Shown here: one piece after another, positions 16,515-25,923 of the stretch
How positions within the stretch are numbered: position 1 is the stretch's first letter
Layout: each line of letters starts with the position of its first letter
Assembly: GCA_016839635.1 (NCBI GenBank)
Contig: JAEOTV010000137.1
Coordinates: forward strand, 1 to 44,286
Length of the DNA: 44,286 nucleotides
Direction: 5' to 3'
Origin: Promethearchaeota archaeon
GTDB lineage: Archaea > Asgardarchaeota > Lokiarchaeia > Sigynarchaeales > SOKP01
Position numbers and translations under genes: made by a program
Notes under the pieces: model-generated
What the model saw: the letters and a program-made list of their open reading frames with translations, nothing else
Told to the model about the DNA's origin: nothing
Database searches by the model: none

Positions 16515-18677
16515 TTAATATTCAACCCATATTGGTCCAGCATAAGAGATTCTGCCATTATTTCCAATAACACGAATTAAATAATAGTCAAAGCCTCCTG
16601 TAGTTAAAGTGCTTGGGTCAATAGGATTATCACTATATTGATTTATATAGTAATTATTTCCTCTTTTAATGCAACTTTTCTCATATGATGTCCCCGTTAT
16701 TGGTTCAGTATCGATTATTGAGAAATTTACTATTGGTGAAGATATAACTTCAGTGTGCCATAACTCCCCATTTTTAATAATTTCAATATTTGCATTCCAA
16801 TTTGGAATCCAATTTGGTGTAACTGATGCAGCTTTAGATTTAAGTGCAACTGGGGCACCATCTTGAGCCAGAAATATGTTAATTTCTCTATGATCATTTG
16901 AATTGCTTGCTAAAAACGTTGAACCACCTCCTACACTTGTTCCGTTTATATGGAAAGTAAGTATTGGTCGGCCATGGTCTGAATTTGCATAAATTCTTTG
17001 GTTTTCTAATCCACTGAAAACTCCTTCTCTTGTAAGATTATCTACATAAATAGCAGTTAATCCACCAGGATATGGATGTTCGTTTCGGGTATGCCATAAA
17101 CTAAAAGGACGTTGATGACCAATATACGCTCTAGTATGACTTAAACTATGACCTGGATGGCCATCATGCTCATCACTAGCTACATACATAGTCATTCGAT
17201 ATCCCATAGTATAAGCATCTACGATTGAAGAACCGTTGGTATAAGTTGGAGGCTTATCGATAGCACCTACATAATTTAATTCATGTCGTTGTTCAAACAA
17301 AAATTCTCCATGAACAGAAGATACTTCTGCGAGTTTAACATATTTCGGGTTGTTATACGTCCAATCTTGAATATAAGCCTCCTTAGTCGTATGATGTGGA
17401 AGTGCTAATGCCCTTACGCCATGCCTTGATGTGAAATCATCAAGAATATTCCACAATGCTTGAGGAGACTTGACATTAAAATATGAATCAAGTATAGGTG
17501 ACTTTAATAATCTATCTCCACTGAAAATACAAACATAGTGGCCGGTTCTAACGCAAGTCCATTCTATACCATGAAATGTAACGAAATTATTAGGATCATA
17601 CCAATTATTAGTGCTAGCTTCAAGATTATTAAGTGACCATGGAGCAAATAACATAATCTCAGCATGATCTGTTAGTGCATTAAAATCTAGACATGCAATG
17701 TTTTTTGCATAATAGAAGGAATGATCCGGGGTACCTGTACCATCAGAGAGTTCCGAGTGTGTATGAAGATCTCCCCATGCAATAAATGGATCAGACGAAG
17801 TGAAATTTCTTACAATAATTGGATTACTGTAGTACGTATTTTTTGTGAAACTATCGTTTACCAAAATATAATGGAAACCAGGAGTAGCAATACTCGCTTG
17901 GAATACATGTCTTCCATTGTCTTTTCCATCTCTAATCTCATAAGCAATATCTGAGCCAAATATTTGTCCTGTAAATTTATATGGACCTGGCAAATTTGCT
18001 TGAGTTTCTGTGATTAAATCATAAGTACTGAGATTGTATGATTCAATAGAAAATTCTACATCTCCTTTATATACAGCACTTAGGCGTTCAAATGGATCCC
18101 AAGCTTCGACGGTAATTTCAAATGTTTCATTATTCTTAACCATAGTAGGAGCATTCACCCATAAAAGTCTAGGATTATTATCAAACATTACTCCCAAATC
18201 AATACTTACTGATGTCCATAGAGTAATGGGAATAACTATTGCTATTAATTTAATTGCACTACGTCTATTTTTTGACAATTTCTCATAGCTCTGACACCAT
18301 TGAACAATTTTTTTAACAGATATCTTTTTTCTATTTAAAATCTCTAAAATAAACAAGAAAAATGAATAAGATAAAATGAAGCTAACTGAATACCAAATTA
18401 CTATAGTGAGAGGTGCAATTTCGTGATAAAAATGTACGAAAACAGTAATAAAACCAATAGCAATTGCTATAACGATTCCATTTCGTTTCCACGCTTTATC
18501 TTTTAAGAAAATATAATACATAATTCCAATAAATAAACCTATAACACTCCAAAAATACCAAAAAAGAGTCACAATGCCAAATCCGTAAACCATTAATCTA
18601 GGCATACGCTTTAAACGAGACCATTCTCTTTTTGATGTTAGTAGTTCATTATTATCTTGTCTTTGTTTTTTTCTCAT
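16515..18677 (-). CDS. Membrane protein with PHP/DUF3604-type metal-dependent domain
   Basis: A 720-residue protein in two parts. Residues about 27-165 contain four to five hydrophobic segments separated by basic loops. After the last one comes a beta-rich stretch, then from about residue 300 a PHP-like metal site, WGDLHTHSELSDG, with ALTDHAE, LPHHTT and ASDEHDGHPGHSLS further on. These His/Asp clusters match the DUF3604 relatives of PHP phosphoesterases. The catalytic part probably faces outside the cell, judged from the segment order and Asn-rich sequons, but topology is inferred. Substrate unknown. Confidence 0.75.
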   Translation of the reverse strand: MRKKQRQDNNELLTSKREWSRLKRMPRLMVYGFGIVTLFWYFWSVIGLFIGIMYYIFLKDKAWKRNGIVIAIAIGFITVFVHFYHEIAPLTIVIWYSVSFILSYSFFLFILEILNRKKISVKKIVQWCQSYEKLSKNRRSAIKLIAIVIPITLWTSVSIDLGVMFDNNPRLLWVNAPTMVKNNETFEITVEAWDPFERLSAVYKGDVEFSIESYNLSTYDLITETQANLPGPYKFTGQIFGSDIAYEIRDGKDNGRHVFQASIATPGFHYILVNDSFTKNTYYSNPIIVRNFTSSDPFIAWGDLHTHSELSDGTGTPDHSFYYAKNIACLDFNALTDHAEIMLFAPWSLNNLEASTNNWYDPNNFVTFHGIEWTCVRTGHYVCIFSGDRLLKSPILDSYFNVKSPQALWNILDDFTSRHGVRALALPHHTTKEAYIQDWTYNNPKYVKLAEVSSVHGEFLFEQRHELNYVGAIDKPPTYTNGSSIVDAYTMGYRMTMYVASDEHDGHPGHSLSHTRAYIGHQRPFSLWHTRNEHPYPGGLTAIYVDNLTREGVFSGLENQRIYANSDHGRPILTFHINGTSVGGGSTFLASNSNDHREINIFLAQDGAPVALKSKAASVTPNWIPNWNANIEIIKNGELWHTEVISSPIVNFSIIDTEPITGTSYEKSCIKRGNNYYINQYSDNPIDPSTLTTGGFDYYLIRVIGNNGRISYAGPIWVEY

Positions 18678-18764
18678 AATACTATATAGAAATTAATTAA
18701 TTATAAATATTAAAATTGACAAAAAAGTTAAGTTGATAAGTTTTAATTCAAGTTTTCCCTGTAG

Positions 18765-20282
18765 TTAGATTATAGATTTACCCACCACACTTGAATGAGG
18801 TTTTATTCCTAACAAATCCAATAAAGATGGAACCATATCAGTAGTTTTACAATATGGTAATTCCATCTGGGGGATTTCAGGTGAGCCACCAATAATAAAT
18901 GGTACAATCATTGACTCTCTAAAGCCAATATCATGTGAGAATGGTGAAATTCCAACTGTTTGACCATGCTCATAATTGAAGAAATAATCCCCTAAAGTTG
19001 AAACAACAATATCGCACGATCTAGGATTTTTAAAATATCGCGGAATTTGATCAATTATCATCGGAAAGTTTATAGAATTTGTGGCTTCTAACCATTCTTC
19101 TAAAGTATGAAACTTATTATCAAGTATCTTTACAGCTGTTTCATTTTCACTGTATTGATAAAAATCATTGCCATCATAGGTATATTTTGTTTGCTGTTCT
19201 TTCCCAAAACCCCGATATTCAATCAAGCCATGATACTTTTTCTTAGATTCTTTATCAAAATATTCAATGTGAATAGTTCCCTTTTCCGGTGTATTTTTGC
19301 TGTCCCTATAGTACATATATTTAACTCCTGGAATCTCCCATATAGTACCAAAAAGATTTATTTCTTGTTTTCCCCTTCCACTTACCTTAAATTTTTGCAA
19401 TTCTTGAATGGAAGGATGATAGTGCCATGTATCCCCCGGAAAATTAAAGAAACCAACTGAGCCGAAATTACAATCAAAATCTCCAGTTCCTTTTTCAGGA
19501 TCATATGGAATTAGTCCTTTTTGTTGAAAGAATGGTTCAAGATCAAATATTTTTTTTGCTTGATAATTCCCATGATCTGAAATAATTCCTATTGCTGTAG
19601 AATCATAATAACCTGTTTTTTTTAGGGTAGTGATTAAAGATCCAAGATGTTTATCGCATTCAATAATTAAATTGATATAATCAGTATCATTGAATCCCTT
19701 TTTATGCATAAGATCATCTGTTTGGAAAATATATCCTACGCTGAGTAATGGAACTTCATTATTTGAAAAATAGCTTTGAGGATGTTCAAATGCTATTGCA
19801 ATATTATTAATGATTCCACCTACATCAAAAACACTTTTTGCAGTAACAAAATATGCTCCACGAAATAAGAAACAACTAGAACTTAAGAAATTTCCTTCTT
19901 GTGCTTGTTCAAAGATAGTTTTAACTTTCTTCCCCACATCTTTATTTACTTTTAATAATTGTGATCGATCTCCATAATTACGAATAAAAGGAGGTTTTTT
20001 GCTCATTGATGGAGGATCTGACCGATTTACCCAATGATACATTGGAACCCCATTTCCTTCCTTAGGAAAATATCCTGAATAAGCACCTGTAACTATATTA
20101 CCATAACAAGGAAAAGTAATAGCAGGATAGGATGTAATACAATTAGAACATTTAATCCCATCCTCAGCAATTCTTGCCATATTTGGAAGACTTCCTTCCT
20201 TCATTAATTTAAATAAATGTTCTGCACGAACATCATCAAGAATAAGCAAAATAATTTGGTTAACTTTTGCGTTTCTAACCAT
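18765..20282 (-). CDS. Alkaline-phosphatase superfamily phosphodiesterase
   Basis: Related to type I phosphodiesterase/nucleotide pyrophosphatases. Metal-site and nucleophile motifs are in place: Asp in LILDDVRAEH, the nucleophilic Thr in SYPAITFPCYGNIVTG, Asp-His in IISDHGNYQ, and His in SHDIGFRES followed by PFIIGG. There is no signal peptide. I chose the ATG at 20282 over an upstream TTG. It lies 87 bases upstream of the PHP-type gene on the same strand; the pair may handle related phosphoesters. The substrate could be a nucleotide, phospholipid headgroup or phosphonate. Confidence 0.82.
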   Translation of the reverse strand: MVRNAKVNQIILLILDDVRAEHLFKLMKEGSLPNMARIAEDGIKCSNCITSYPAITFPCYGNIVTGAYSGYFPKEGNGVPMYHWVNRSDPPSMSKKPPFIRNYGDRSQLLKVNKDVGKKVKTIFEQAQEGNFLSSSCFLFRGAYFVTAKSVFDVGGIINNIAIAFEHPQSYFSNNEVPLLSVGYIFQTDDLMHKKGFNDTDYINLIIECDKHLGSLITTLKKTGYYDSTAIGIISDHGNYQAKKIFDLEPFFQQKGLIPYDPEKGTGDFDCNFGSVGFFNFPGDTWHYHPSIQELQKFKVSGRGKQEINLFGTIWEIPGVKYMYYRDSKNTPEKGTIHIEYFDKESKKKYHGLIEYRGFGKEQQTKYTYDGNDFYQYSENETAVKILDNKFHTLEEWLEATNSINFPMIIDQIPRYFKNPRSCDIVVSTLGDYFFNYEHGQTVGISPFSHDIGFRESMIVPFIIGGSPEIPQMELPYCKTTDMVPSLLDLLGIKPHSSVVGKSII

Positions 20283-20423
20283 GATAATCAACTAATAGTC
20301 AATTTAATTTTAAATTTTTTAACTGCATAAATAATATTTTAAAAATCAGTGTTGAAGTTTGAAATTTAAACTTTTCCTTTTTAACCGTTAAATTTTAGTT
20401 TCATTACACATTTTACTGATTTA

Positions 20424-21524
20424 ATGAGTGAATCTGTAGAACGTAATTTCATTGTAGGAATTTTTGGAGAAAATTTAGAGCACAATAACCTTATAGGACA
20501 AGCATTAGGTGCTCCTGGCACAAAATCAGATATTCAATTTTACAATCGACTTGATTCTGAACTCAACCAAGTATTTTGTGCTTTAACTCCTATAGATTAT
20601 CCTAATAAAATTAGACCTTTTTTACAAACACTAGTCCTAACTAATATTCACGTTTTGGTTATAAATATAGATAGTGGCTTAAACTCTATTATTGGTGAAA
20701 TAATAGTTGGGATGGATTTATTTCACCAATTATTTGATACTAAAACTTTAGTAATTATTTCCGGTATTAACTCAAGTAATGAATGGAAATTATTAGATTT
20801 AAAAGATAAACTTAAAAAAATCCTTGATACTACAAGTTTAAAAGATGCACAAATATTCGATTTAAAGATTAAAGAAGATTACATTACGTTGAAAAAGAAA
20901 ATAATTGAAATTCATTCACAGTCTCAAGAATTAAATGTAGAAATTAATGGAATTACTAAAATTTTAATAGATCATGCTTTTCCAGTAAAGGGGATTGGAA
21001 CTGTTATTTTAGGAATCGTCAAGGAAGGGAGAGTCAGCACTGGTCAGATGTTGGAATTAACAGGATATGATGGCCCTAGTAAAAAAGTTATTATTCGAAG
21101 TATCCAAAAACATGATCGAGTTTTTAAAACGGCTATTAAAGGTGATCGGGTCGGTCTTGCTTTAAAGGGTAATATTTCCGCAGACGTTATCAGTCGAGAT
21201 AATATTTTAATTAATCAAGGATTATACAAACCAGAACATCAAATTAAAGCAAGGGTCTTTATCAATCAATTTTATAAGCCAAAAAATAATACTGTTAAAC
21301 CAGGAAATGGAATTCAATATAACGCACTAGTAGATTTAAAGTCTACAGCACTTAAATTTATTAATGGAGAAGAAATCCCTCCCGGAAGCTCTGGAATAAT
21401 TTATATGAAATTTGATAAATTACTTTATCATAATGGCTCAGGATTAAAAGGAATTATCACAGATTATAATCGATTTGATAATAAACTGAGAATCATAGGA
21501 TATTTTAATCAATTATTAAACTGA
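20424..21524 (+). CDS. SelB/EF-Tu-like protein with degenerate GTPase domain
   Basis: The C-terminal two thirds read like EF-Tu/SelB beta-barrel domains, with HAFPVKGIGTVILGIVKEG, VIIRSIQKHDRVF and GDRVGLALKGNIS, closest in wording to archaeal SelB. The N-terminal domain keeps the length of a G domain but has lost its motifs: the P-loop position reads GENLEHNNLIG without GK(S/T), the DxxG position reads DYPN and no NKxD is seen. It therefore should not hydrolyse GTP in the normal way. At 366 residues it also lacks the C-terminal SECIS-binding extension. SelB-like paralogues without GTPase motifs are known in archaea; their role is unclear. Confidence 0.75.
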   Translation: MSESVERNFIVGIFGENLEHNNLIGQALGAPGTKSDIQFYNRLDSELNQVFCALTPIDYPNKIRPFLQTLVLTNIHVLVINIDSGLNSIIGEIIVGMDLFHQLFDTKTLVIISGINSSNEWKLLDLKDKLKKILDTTSLKDAQIFDLKIKEDYITLKKKIIEIHSQSQELNVEINGITKILIDHAFPVKGIGTVILGIVKEGRVSTGQMLELTGYDGPSKKVIIRSIQKHDRVFKTAIKGDRVGLALKGNISADVISRDNILINQGLYKPEHQIKARVFINQFYKPKNNTVKPGNGIQYNALVDLKSTALKFINGEEIPPGSSGIIYMKFDKLLYHNGSGLKGIITDYNRFDNKLRIIGYFNQLLN

Positions 21525-21647
21525 AAATTTCAAATCCCCCCATTTATTAAGCCAATTAAACATTTAATAAGAATTTGTCAAGGATTATTAAAATTAATTG
21601 AATAATTTCAGTGCTACGACTTATCTCTATCCATTCTCTGATAATAA

Positions 21648-21657
21648 TTTATATAAA
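21648..21657 (+). promoter_or_regulatory. Possible TATA box for the DNA methyltransferase gene
   Basis: TTTATATAAAG lies about 60 bases before the ATG at 21714, at a distance that allows a transcript start with a 30-35-base leader. It matches the archaeal TATA consensus better than the surrounding AT-rich DNA. Confidence 0.4.
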
Positions 21658-21713
21658 GTTTAAATAAAATATTATTGTATAGAATTTGAATTTTTAATCT
21701 TTGATCATCGAAA

Positions 21714-22778
21714 ATGGATACTACTCATAAAGTATTTTTCAAAAATTCATCAGACATGAGTGAACTAGAATCTAATTCTGTAGATTTGATAATAACTTCA
21801 CCACCTTATCCTATGATTGAGATGTGGGATTTCTTATTTTTTAATCTAAATAATGAGATAAAAAAAACGTTTGAGAAAGAAAATGGGAAAAAGCTTTTTG
21901 AGTTAATGCATGCAGAGCTAGAGAAAGTGTGGAAAGAAGTAGCAAGAGTTTTAAAATTAGGAGGAATTGCTTGCGTTAATATTGGAGATGCTACAAGAAA
22001 AATTGGTAAAACCTTTCAATTATATCCAAATCATGTTAAAATTACCAATTATTTCCAAAGTAAAGATTTTATTGAATTACCTTGTATTTTATGGAGAAAA
22101 CAAACAAATAGTCCAAATAAATTCATGGGCTCTGGCATGCTCCCTCCAAATGCTTATATTACTCTTGAGCATGAATATATTTTAATTTTCAGGAAAGGAG
22201 ATGCTAAGCGAGATATTCAACCTAAATTAGAAAATAGATATCAAAGCGCCTTCTTTTGGGAAGAAAGAAATAAATGGTTTTCAGATATTTGGGAGGATAT
22301 AAAAGGAGCATCTCAGATTCTCAATAAAAACGATAATAACCAAAAAGAATTAAGAGAACGATCCGCTTCCTTTCCCTTAGAAATACCATATCGTTTGATC
22401 AATATGTTTTCATTATATGAAGATACTATATTAGATCCATTCTGGGGAACAGGAACAACCTCATTAGCAGCGATGATTTCGGGAAGAAATTCAATTGGGT
22501 ATGAAATCAACTCTGAATTTAGAGATATCTTTAAGAAGAATATAAAAAATCTTAAACAATTGAATCTTGATATAAATAGTAATAGAATCAATCAACATAT
22601 TGATTTTATTGAAAAACACAGAAAACAAGGTAAAGAGATTAAATACCAATCATCTCAATATAAATTTCCGGTTATTACAAAACAAGAGATTAACATATTA
22701 TTATATTATATAAAAGATTTTAGTGTGGATGGAAATAAATTTATTCTTAATCATCAAAAAGTTGAACTTGAACAATAG
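21714..22778 (+). CDS. Site-specific DNA methyltransferase (N4-cytosine/N6-adenine type)
   Basis: The catalytic motif TSPPYPM is at residues 28-34 and the AdoMet-binding motif DPFWGTGTTS at 241-250. This order (catalytic before AdoMet site) is that of beta-class amino-methyltransferases. The SPPY form leans toward N4-cytosine, but N6-adenine is possible. At 354 residues it has a normal length. No restriction enzyme is recognisable beside it: the next gene, convergent, encodes an unrelated-looking protein. It may be an orphan modification enzyme. Confidence 0.85.
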   Translation: MDTTHKVFFKNSSDMSELESNSVDLIITSPPYPMIEMWDFLFFNLNNEIKKTFEKENGKKLFELMHAELEKVWKEVARVLKLGGIACVNIGDATRKIGKTFQLYPNHVKITNYFQSKDFIELPCILWRKQTNSPNKFMGSGMLPPNAYITLEHEYILIFRKGDAKRDIQPKLENRYQSAFFWEERNKWFSDIWEDIKGASQILNKNDNNQKELRERSASFPLEIPYRLINMFSLYEDTILDPFWGTGTTSLAAMISGRNSIGYEINSEFRDIFKKNIKNLKQLNLDINSNRINQHIDFIEKHRKQGKEIKYQSSQYKFPVITKQEINILLYYIKDFSVDGNKFILNHQKVELEQ

Positions 22779-22874
22779 ATAAACAGATTGTCAAAATCCT
22801 TTCTCGAGCAGAGTTTTCATCAAATAACTATCCGTATAAGGCTTTTTTATTTGAATCATTATATAGGATTTTTT

Positions 22875-23735
22875 TTATTTACAATCTTCGGCTTGCTGGA
22901 GATTAATTTTCATAAAGGCTTCTTCCTGGAGATTGCGTTGTTCTGATTTTACAGATCTATTTACTTGATGTAAATGTTTCATAGCATCAATTTTTCCCTT
23001 TTTAATATTTTCGATTAGTTCTTCCTTGCTTGAGCCACCAGAAATAACCAGAGCTGTTTGAAAAGTATGGTCAGGCTCTAAAGTCATGAATTCAATCTGT
23101 AAGGCCGACAAAATTTCTCCTGGTCCTTTGTACAAAGTATTAGAAAGATTTATTTTATTTTGATCAATTTTGAAATCTTTTGTTAAACATGATTCGTAGT
23201 TTGTTGATTTAGAAATGGGTGAAAATCCGCCATATAAACCTGTACCATCATACTGGAAAATTATATCATTTTCTTCATCATACCCAGACATATCATCGTC
23301 ATAACCTTCGAGTCCATTAATATCAAAATCAAAAACAAAATACATAGAAAAATCTTTCAAAGCAAAATCTGAGATATTTTTTATGGTGAAGAATGTTGAT
23401 ATATAAGGTACTTTCGGAGGATTAAAAATATCTTTGTATACACGCACAAACTCTTTCTTTTCTAGAGGTATCGATTGGATTTTGTTTTCCCGTGCCAATT
23501 TCTTTAGATACTCTGTAATATTGAAATCTAAAGTAATTCTACTAATTGCAGTGCCTTTACGGGTGTTAACTAAATTATAAATCGGTGTTGGTTCAATATT
23601 TTTTAGAATTACTGGGATGGTACTAATTTTTTTTCCTTCTAGTTCAAAACTGAACCAAGGGCCAGTTAATTCTTGTTCGCTAAGATATATGAGATATTTG
23701 TTTTTATATGTAAGCTCTTTAATTGAAAAACCCAT
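22875..23735 (-). CDS. Protein of unknown function
   Basis: A 286-residue soluble protein that I do not recognise. It is rich in beta-strand-like segments in its first 240 residues, with an acidic loop (GLEGYDDDMSGYDEEND) resembling a calcium-type or flexible site, then a C-terminal helical stretch with many charged residues (SKEELIENIKKGKIDAMKHL). The pattern is reminiscent of carbohydrate-binding or galactose-mutarotase-like beta sandwiches, but that is only an impression. There are no membrane segments and no signal peptide. It is convergent with the DNA methyltransferase gene; no nuclease motif is visible. Confidence 0.7.
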   Translation of the reverse strand: MGFSIKELTYKNKYLIYLSEQELTGPWFSFELEGKKISTIPVILKNIEPTPIYNLVNTRKGTAISRITLDFNITEYLKKLARENKIQSIPLEKKEFVRVYKDIFNPPKVPYISTFFTIKNISDFALKDFSMYFVFDFDINGLEGYDDDMSGYDEENDIIFQYDGTGLYGGFSPISKSTNYESCLTKDFKIDQNKINLSNTLYKGPGEILSALQIEFMTLEPDHTFQTALVISGGSSKEELIENIKKGKIDAMKHLHQVNRSVKSEQRNLQEEAFMKINLQQAEDCK

Positions 23736-23850
23736 AACATATCCAGCAACATTTCATGTGGCGAAAATTTCATTGAATATGATTTTTAGTACTATTTTTT
23801 TTTACCTCCTTCAACTTAATTTCAAATATTATTTATGATACAGAAAGCAT

Positions 23851-24106
23851 ATCAATTATTAAAAAAATGAGAATTCATAAAAAAGTTTGGAATGAAAGGA
23901 TTAAAGGTTCTCTACAACTCTATATGCAATATATAAGAAAGCATCATTAACATTCTCACCTGTTAAAGCTGATGTAAGAATATAATGAAAACCAAATTGT
24001 TTTGCAACCTCTTTTATCTCTTCTTCACTTATTACAATTTCATCGGTTAGATCTGATTTGTTTCCTGCAATAACTATTGGAATAGTTCTTGAGGTTGCTT
24101 TTTTAA
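23851..24106 (-). pseudogene. Duplicated 3' fragment of the Roadblock-GTPase gene
   Basis: About 255 bases here repeat 24748-25005 in the same orientation with roughly 90% identity, including non-coding bases after the stop codon. On the minus strand the fragment encodes the last 65 or so residues of the GTPase (the NKSD motif, the TSALTGEN motif and the VVENL end, stop at 23901-23903) and then loses similarity upstream. It has no G1 motif and no start, so it is a remnant. Confidence 0.85.
23851..24106. repeat. Direct repeat copy 1 (partner 24748-25005)
   Basis: Left copy of a direct repeat of about 255 bases offset by about 897. Both copies share the block GAATTCATAAAAAAGTTTGG, at 23871 and 24769. 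The copies flank a 640-base segment holding one small membrane-protein gene. Confidence 0.85.
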
Positions 24107-24220
24107 GATATATGAATATGAATTTGTGGATTTTATTAATAAAAGAATTTTTATAAAATATTGAATTATGTAAATCACTTTTAAACGGTAATAAAGTTAT
24201 AATTTAAATGGAGTATTAAA

Positions 24221-24637
24221 ATGATTTTCCAAATAGGAGATATACTTTTAGCTGGTCTTATTTTGGATTTTGTGCTATGGATACTAATTTTTCTACTTGG
24301 TGTATTAGCCACTAGGAGGTATGCTGAAAAGAAGAGCTGGGATGATACACTTAAAACTGCTCTTGAAGTAAATCTTGTATGGTTTTTGATAGGAATTAGT
24401 ATCGGCATACTAACAACTTTTATAATGCCAGAAGCGGATTGGTTAAGCTCAATATTAGGAGGTATTTTAAACATAATTATTGGTGTAATTATTGTCAAAA
24501 AGTTTTATGATAAGGAATTTAATGAATCGTTGAAATTCGTTATAATAATTCAATTGATACTTTTACTAATTGCTATTATCCTAGGGTATGTTTTGGCAGC
24601 TCTTATCGCTATGATTATTGTCTCGTTAAGTGCTTAA
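24221..24637 (+). CDS. Small multi-pass membrane protein
   Basis: A 138-residue hydrophobic protein with about four membrane segments (roughly residues 5-26, 45-65, 68-90 and 102-136) and a basic loop RRYAEKK after the first. The ATG has GGAG at 24210-24213, so the start is well supported. It lies between the two copies of the GTPase 3' repeat, which suggests that the segment arrived or was rearranged together with that duplication. No family recognised. Confidence 0.65.
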   Translation: MIFQIGDILLAGLILDFVLWILIFLLGVLATRRYAEKKSWDDTLKTALEVNLVWFLIGISIGILTTFIMPEADWLSSILGGILNIIIGVIIVKKFYDKEFNESLKFVIIIQLILLLIAIILGYVLAALIAMIIVSLSA

Positions 24638-24747
24638 TCCTAAAAAATAATAAATTTTTATTTTCTTTATTTAATATACCCATTCTTTATACAAAAAATT
24701 AATTATTGTAGTGGATGTACTAAAAAATTTAATTATAAACTTGTTTT

Positions 24748-25005
24748 ATCAATTATTTAGAAGAATTAGAATTCATAAAAAAGTTTGGATTGAAAAGATT
24801 AAAGGTTTTCTACAACTCTATATGCAATATATAAGAAAGCATCATTAACATTCTCACCTGTTAAAGCTGATGTTAGAATATAATGAAAACCAAATTTTTT
24901 TGCAACTTCCTTTATCTCTTCTTCACTTATTACAATTTCATCAGTTAGATCTGATTTGTTTCCAACTATGACTATAGGGATAGTCCGTGAGATTGATTTT
25001 TTAAT
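24748..25005. repeat. Direct repeat copy 2 (partner 23851-24106)
   Basis: The intact-gene copy of the repeat; it covers the last third of the Roadblock-GTPase coding region and about 50 bases after its stop. Similarity to copy 1 fades just upstream of the NKSD region. Confidence 0.85.
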
Positions 25006-25779
25006 ATCATTATACCATTTTTCAATACTTTTTAGATTATCTGGGCGAGTTCTATCTACAACGATAAATGCTGCATTTGCGCCATTATAAAATCTTGCTC
25101 TATTTATATCAAATTTCTCTTGTCCTCCTACATCCCAGATAATAAAATTCAATTTAGTTTTTTCGCTTAGAAGTATTGTTTTTTTGCTTAATTGAACCCC
25201 AATTGTACTAATATAATCTTTTTCAAATTTATTCTTTACAAATCGTCTAATTAATGAGGTTTTTCCTACCTGATAGTCCCCATTTAGAATAAGTTTATTT
25301 GAATATTCTCCTGCCAAATCAGGAAGTTTACCCCCTCGAGATTTTGATAACGCTTTTATAATTTCAGGAATTTTCGGTGAAACATATTGATTTCCGGTCA
25401 AGATTAACTCTACTTTAGAAGCTATATGCTCAGAATACACTTTTAATTCAATTTCAGTGGTGGAATTATCTGCTACTGTAGATAATATTGAATTTGGACC
25501 CATAGAGCTAAATACAAATTTCCTATCTCCTGTTTCTGTGATGTTGAAAAATGCATCTGTTGTTCCAAACTCGGCTTTAATTCTGTCTATGTATGTATCA
25601 AGCATCGCAGAAAGAGCACCGATTATAGCATCTGATTCTTCTTCATTTTCTTCTTTAGACTCTGAAGCGATAATGAACCCGTTTCTATCACATATAGCTA
25701 CTCCTAAAATACCTTCCACTTCATGGAAATAATTTACTAAAATTTCGTTTAGTAGATCAGTACTTGGAAGCCGTTCCAT
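24799..25779 (-). CDS. Roadblock domain fused to a Ras-like small GTPase
   Basis: Residues 8 to about 125 resemble a Roadblock/LC7 (MglB-like) domain (EVEGILGVAICDRNGFIIAS opening). Residues 160-326 form a complete small GTPase: P-loop NGDYQVGKTS 166-175, switch I Thr 192, WDVGGQ 215-220, NKSD 274-277 and TSAL 303-306. No C-terminal Cys is present, so lipid anchoring by prenylation is unlikely. Roadblock proteins normally bind and regulate such GTPases in trans, so the fusion puts the regulator and switch in one chain. Such fusions are known from Asgard genomes. A damaged copy of its 3' end lies about 900 bases away. Confidence 0.9.
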   Translation of the reverse strand: MERLPSTDLLNEILVNYFHEVEGILGVAICDRNGFIIASESKEENEEESDAIIGALSAMLDTYIDRIKAEFGTTDAFFNITETGDRKFVFSSMGPNSILSTVADNSTTEIELKVYSEHIASKVELILTGNQYVSPKIPEIIKALSKSRGGKLPDLAGEYSNKLILNGDYQVGKTSLIRRFVKNKFEKDYISTIGVQLSKKTILLSEKTKLNFIIWDVGGQEKFDINRARFYNGANAAFIVVDRTRPDNLKSIEKWYNDIKKSISRTIPIVIVGNKSDLTDEIVISEEEIKEVAKKFGFHYILTSALTGENVNDAFLYIAYRVVENL

Positions 25780-25923
25780 TGGTATTCAGACTATTTTTTT
25801 TAATATATTCCTAGATATTCCTAGATAATATAAATATAAGTATTTGGATAATATTAAAGTCATATCCAAGTCAAGTTCTAAATACCATTCTATTTTATAT
25901 TCATTTGTCATCTTTTTTCAATC

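Noticed and set aside
20424..21524. Functional SelB elongation factor
   Set aside because: The nucleotide-binding motifs and the C-terminal extension are missing, so it cannot be called the canonical factor.
21714..23735. Complete restriction-modification system
   Set aside because: The gene next to the methyltransferase shows no PD-(D/E)xK, HNH or other nuclease motif and lies on the opposite strand.
23851..25005. Insertion sequence or composite transposon
   Set aside because: No transposase, terminal inverted repeats or target duplications are visible; the direct repeats are copies of the GTPase gene end.
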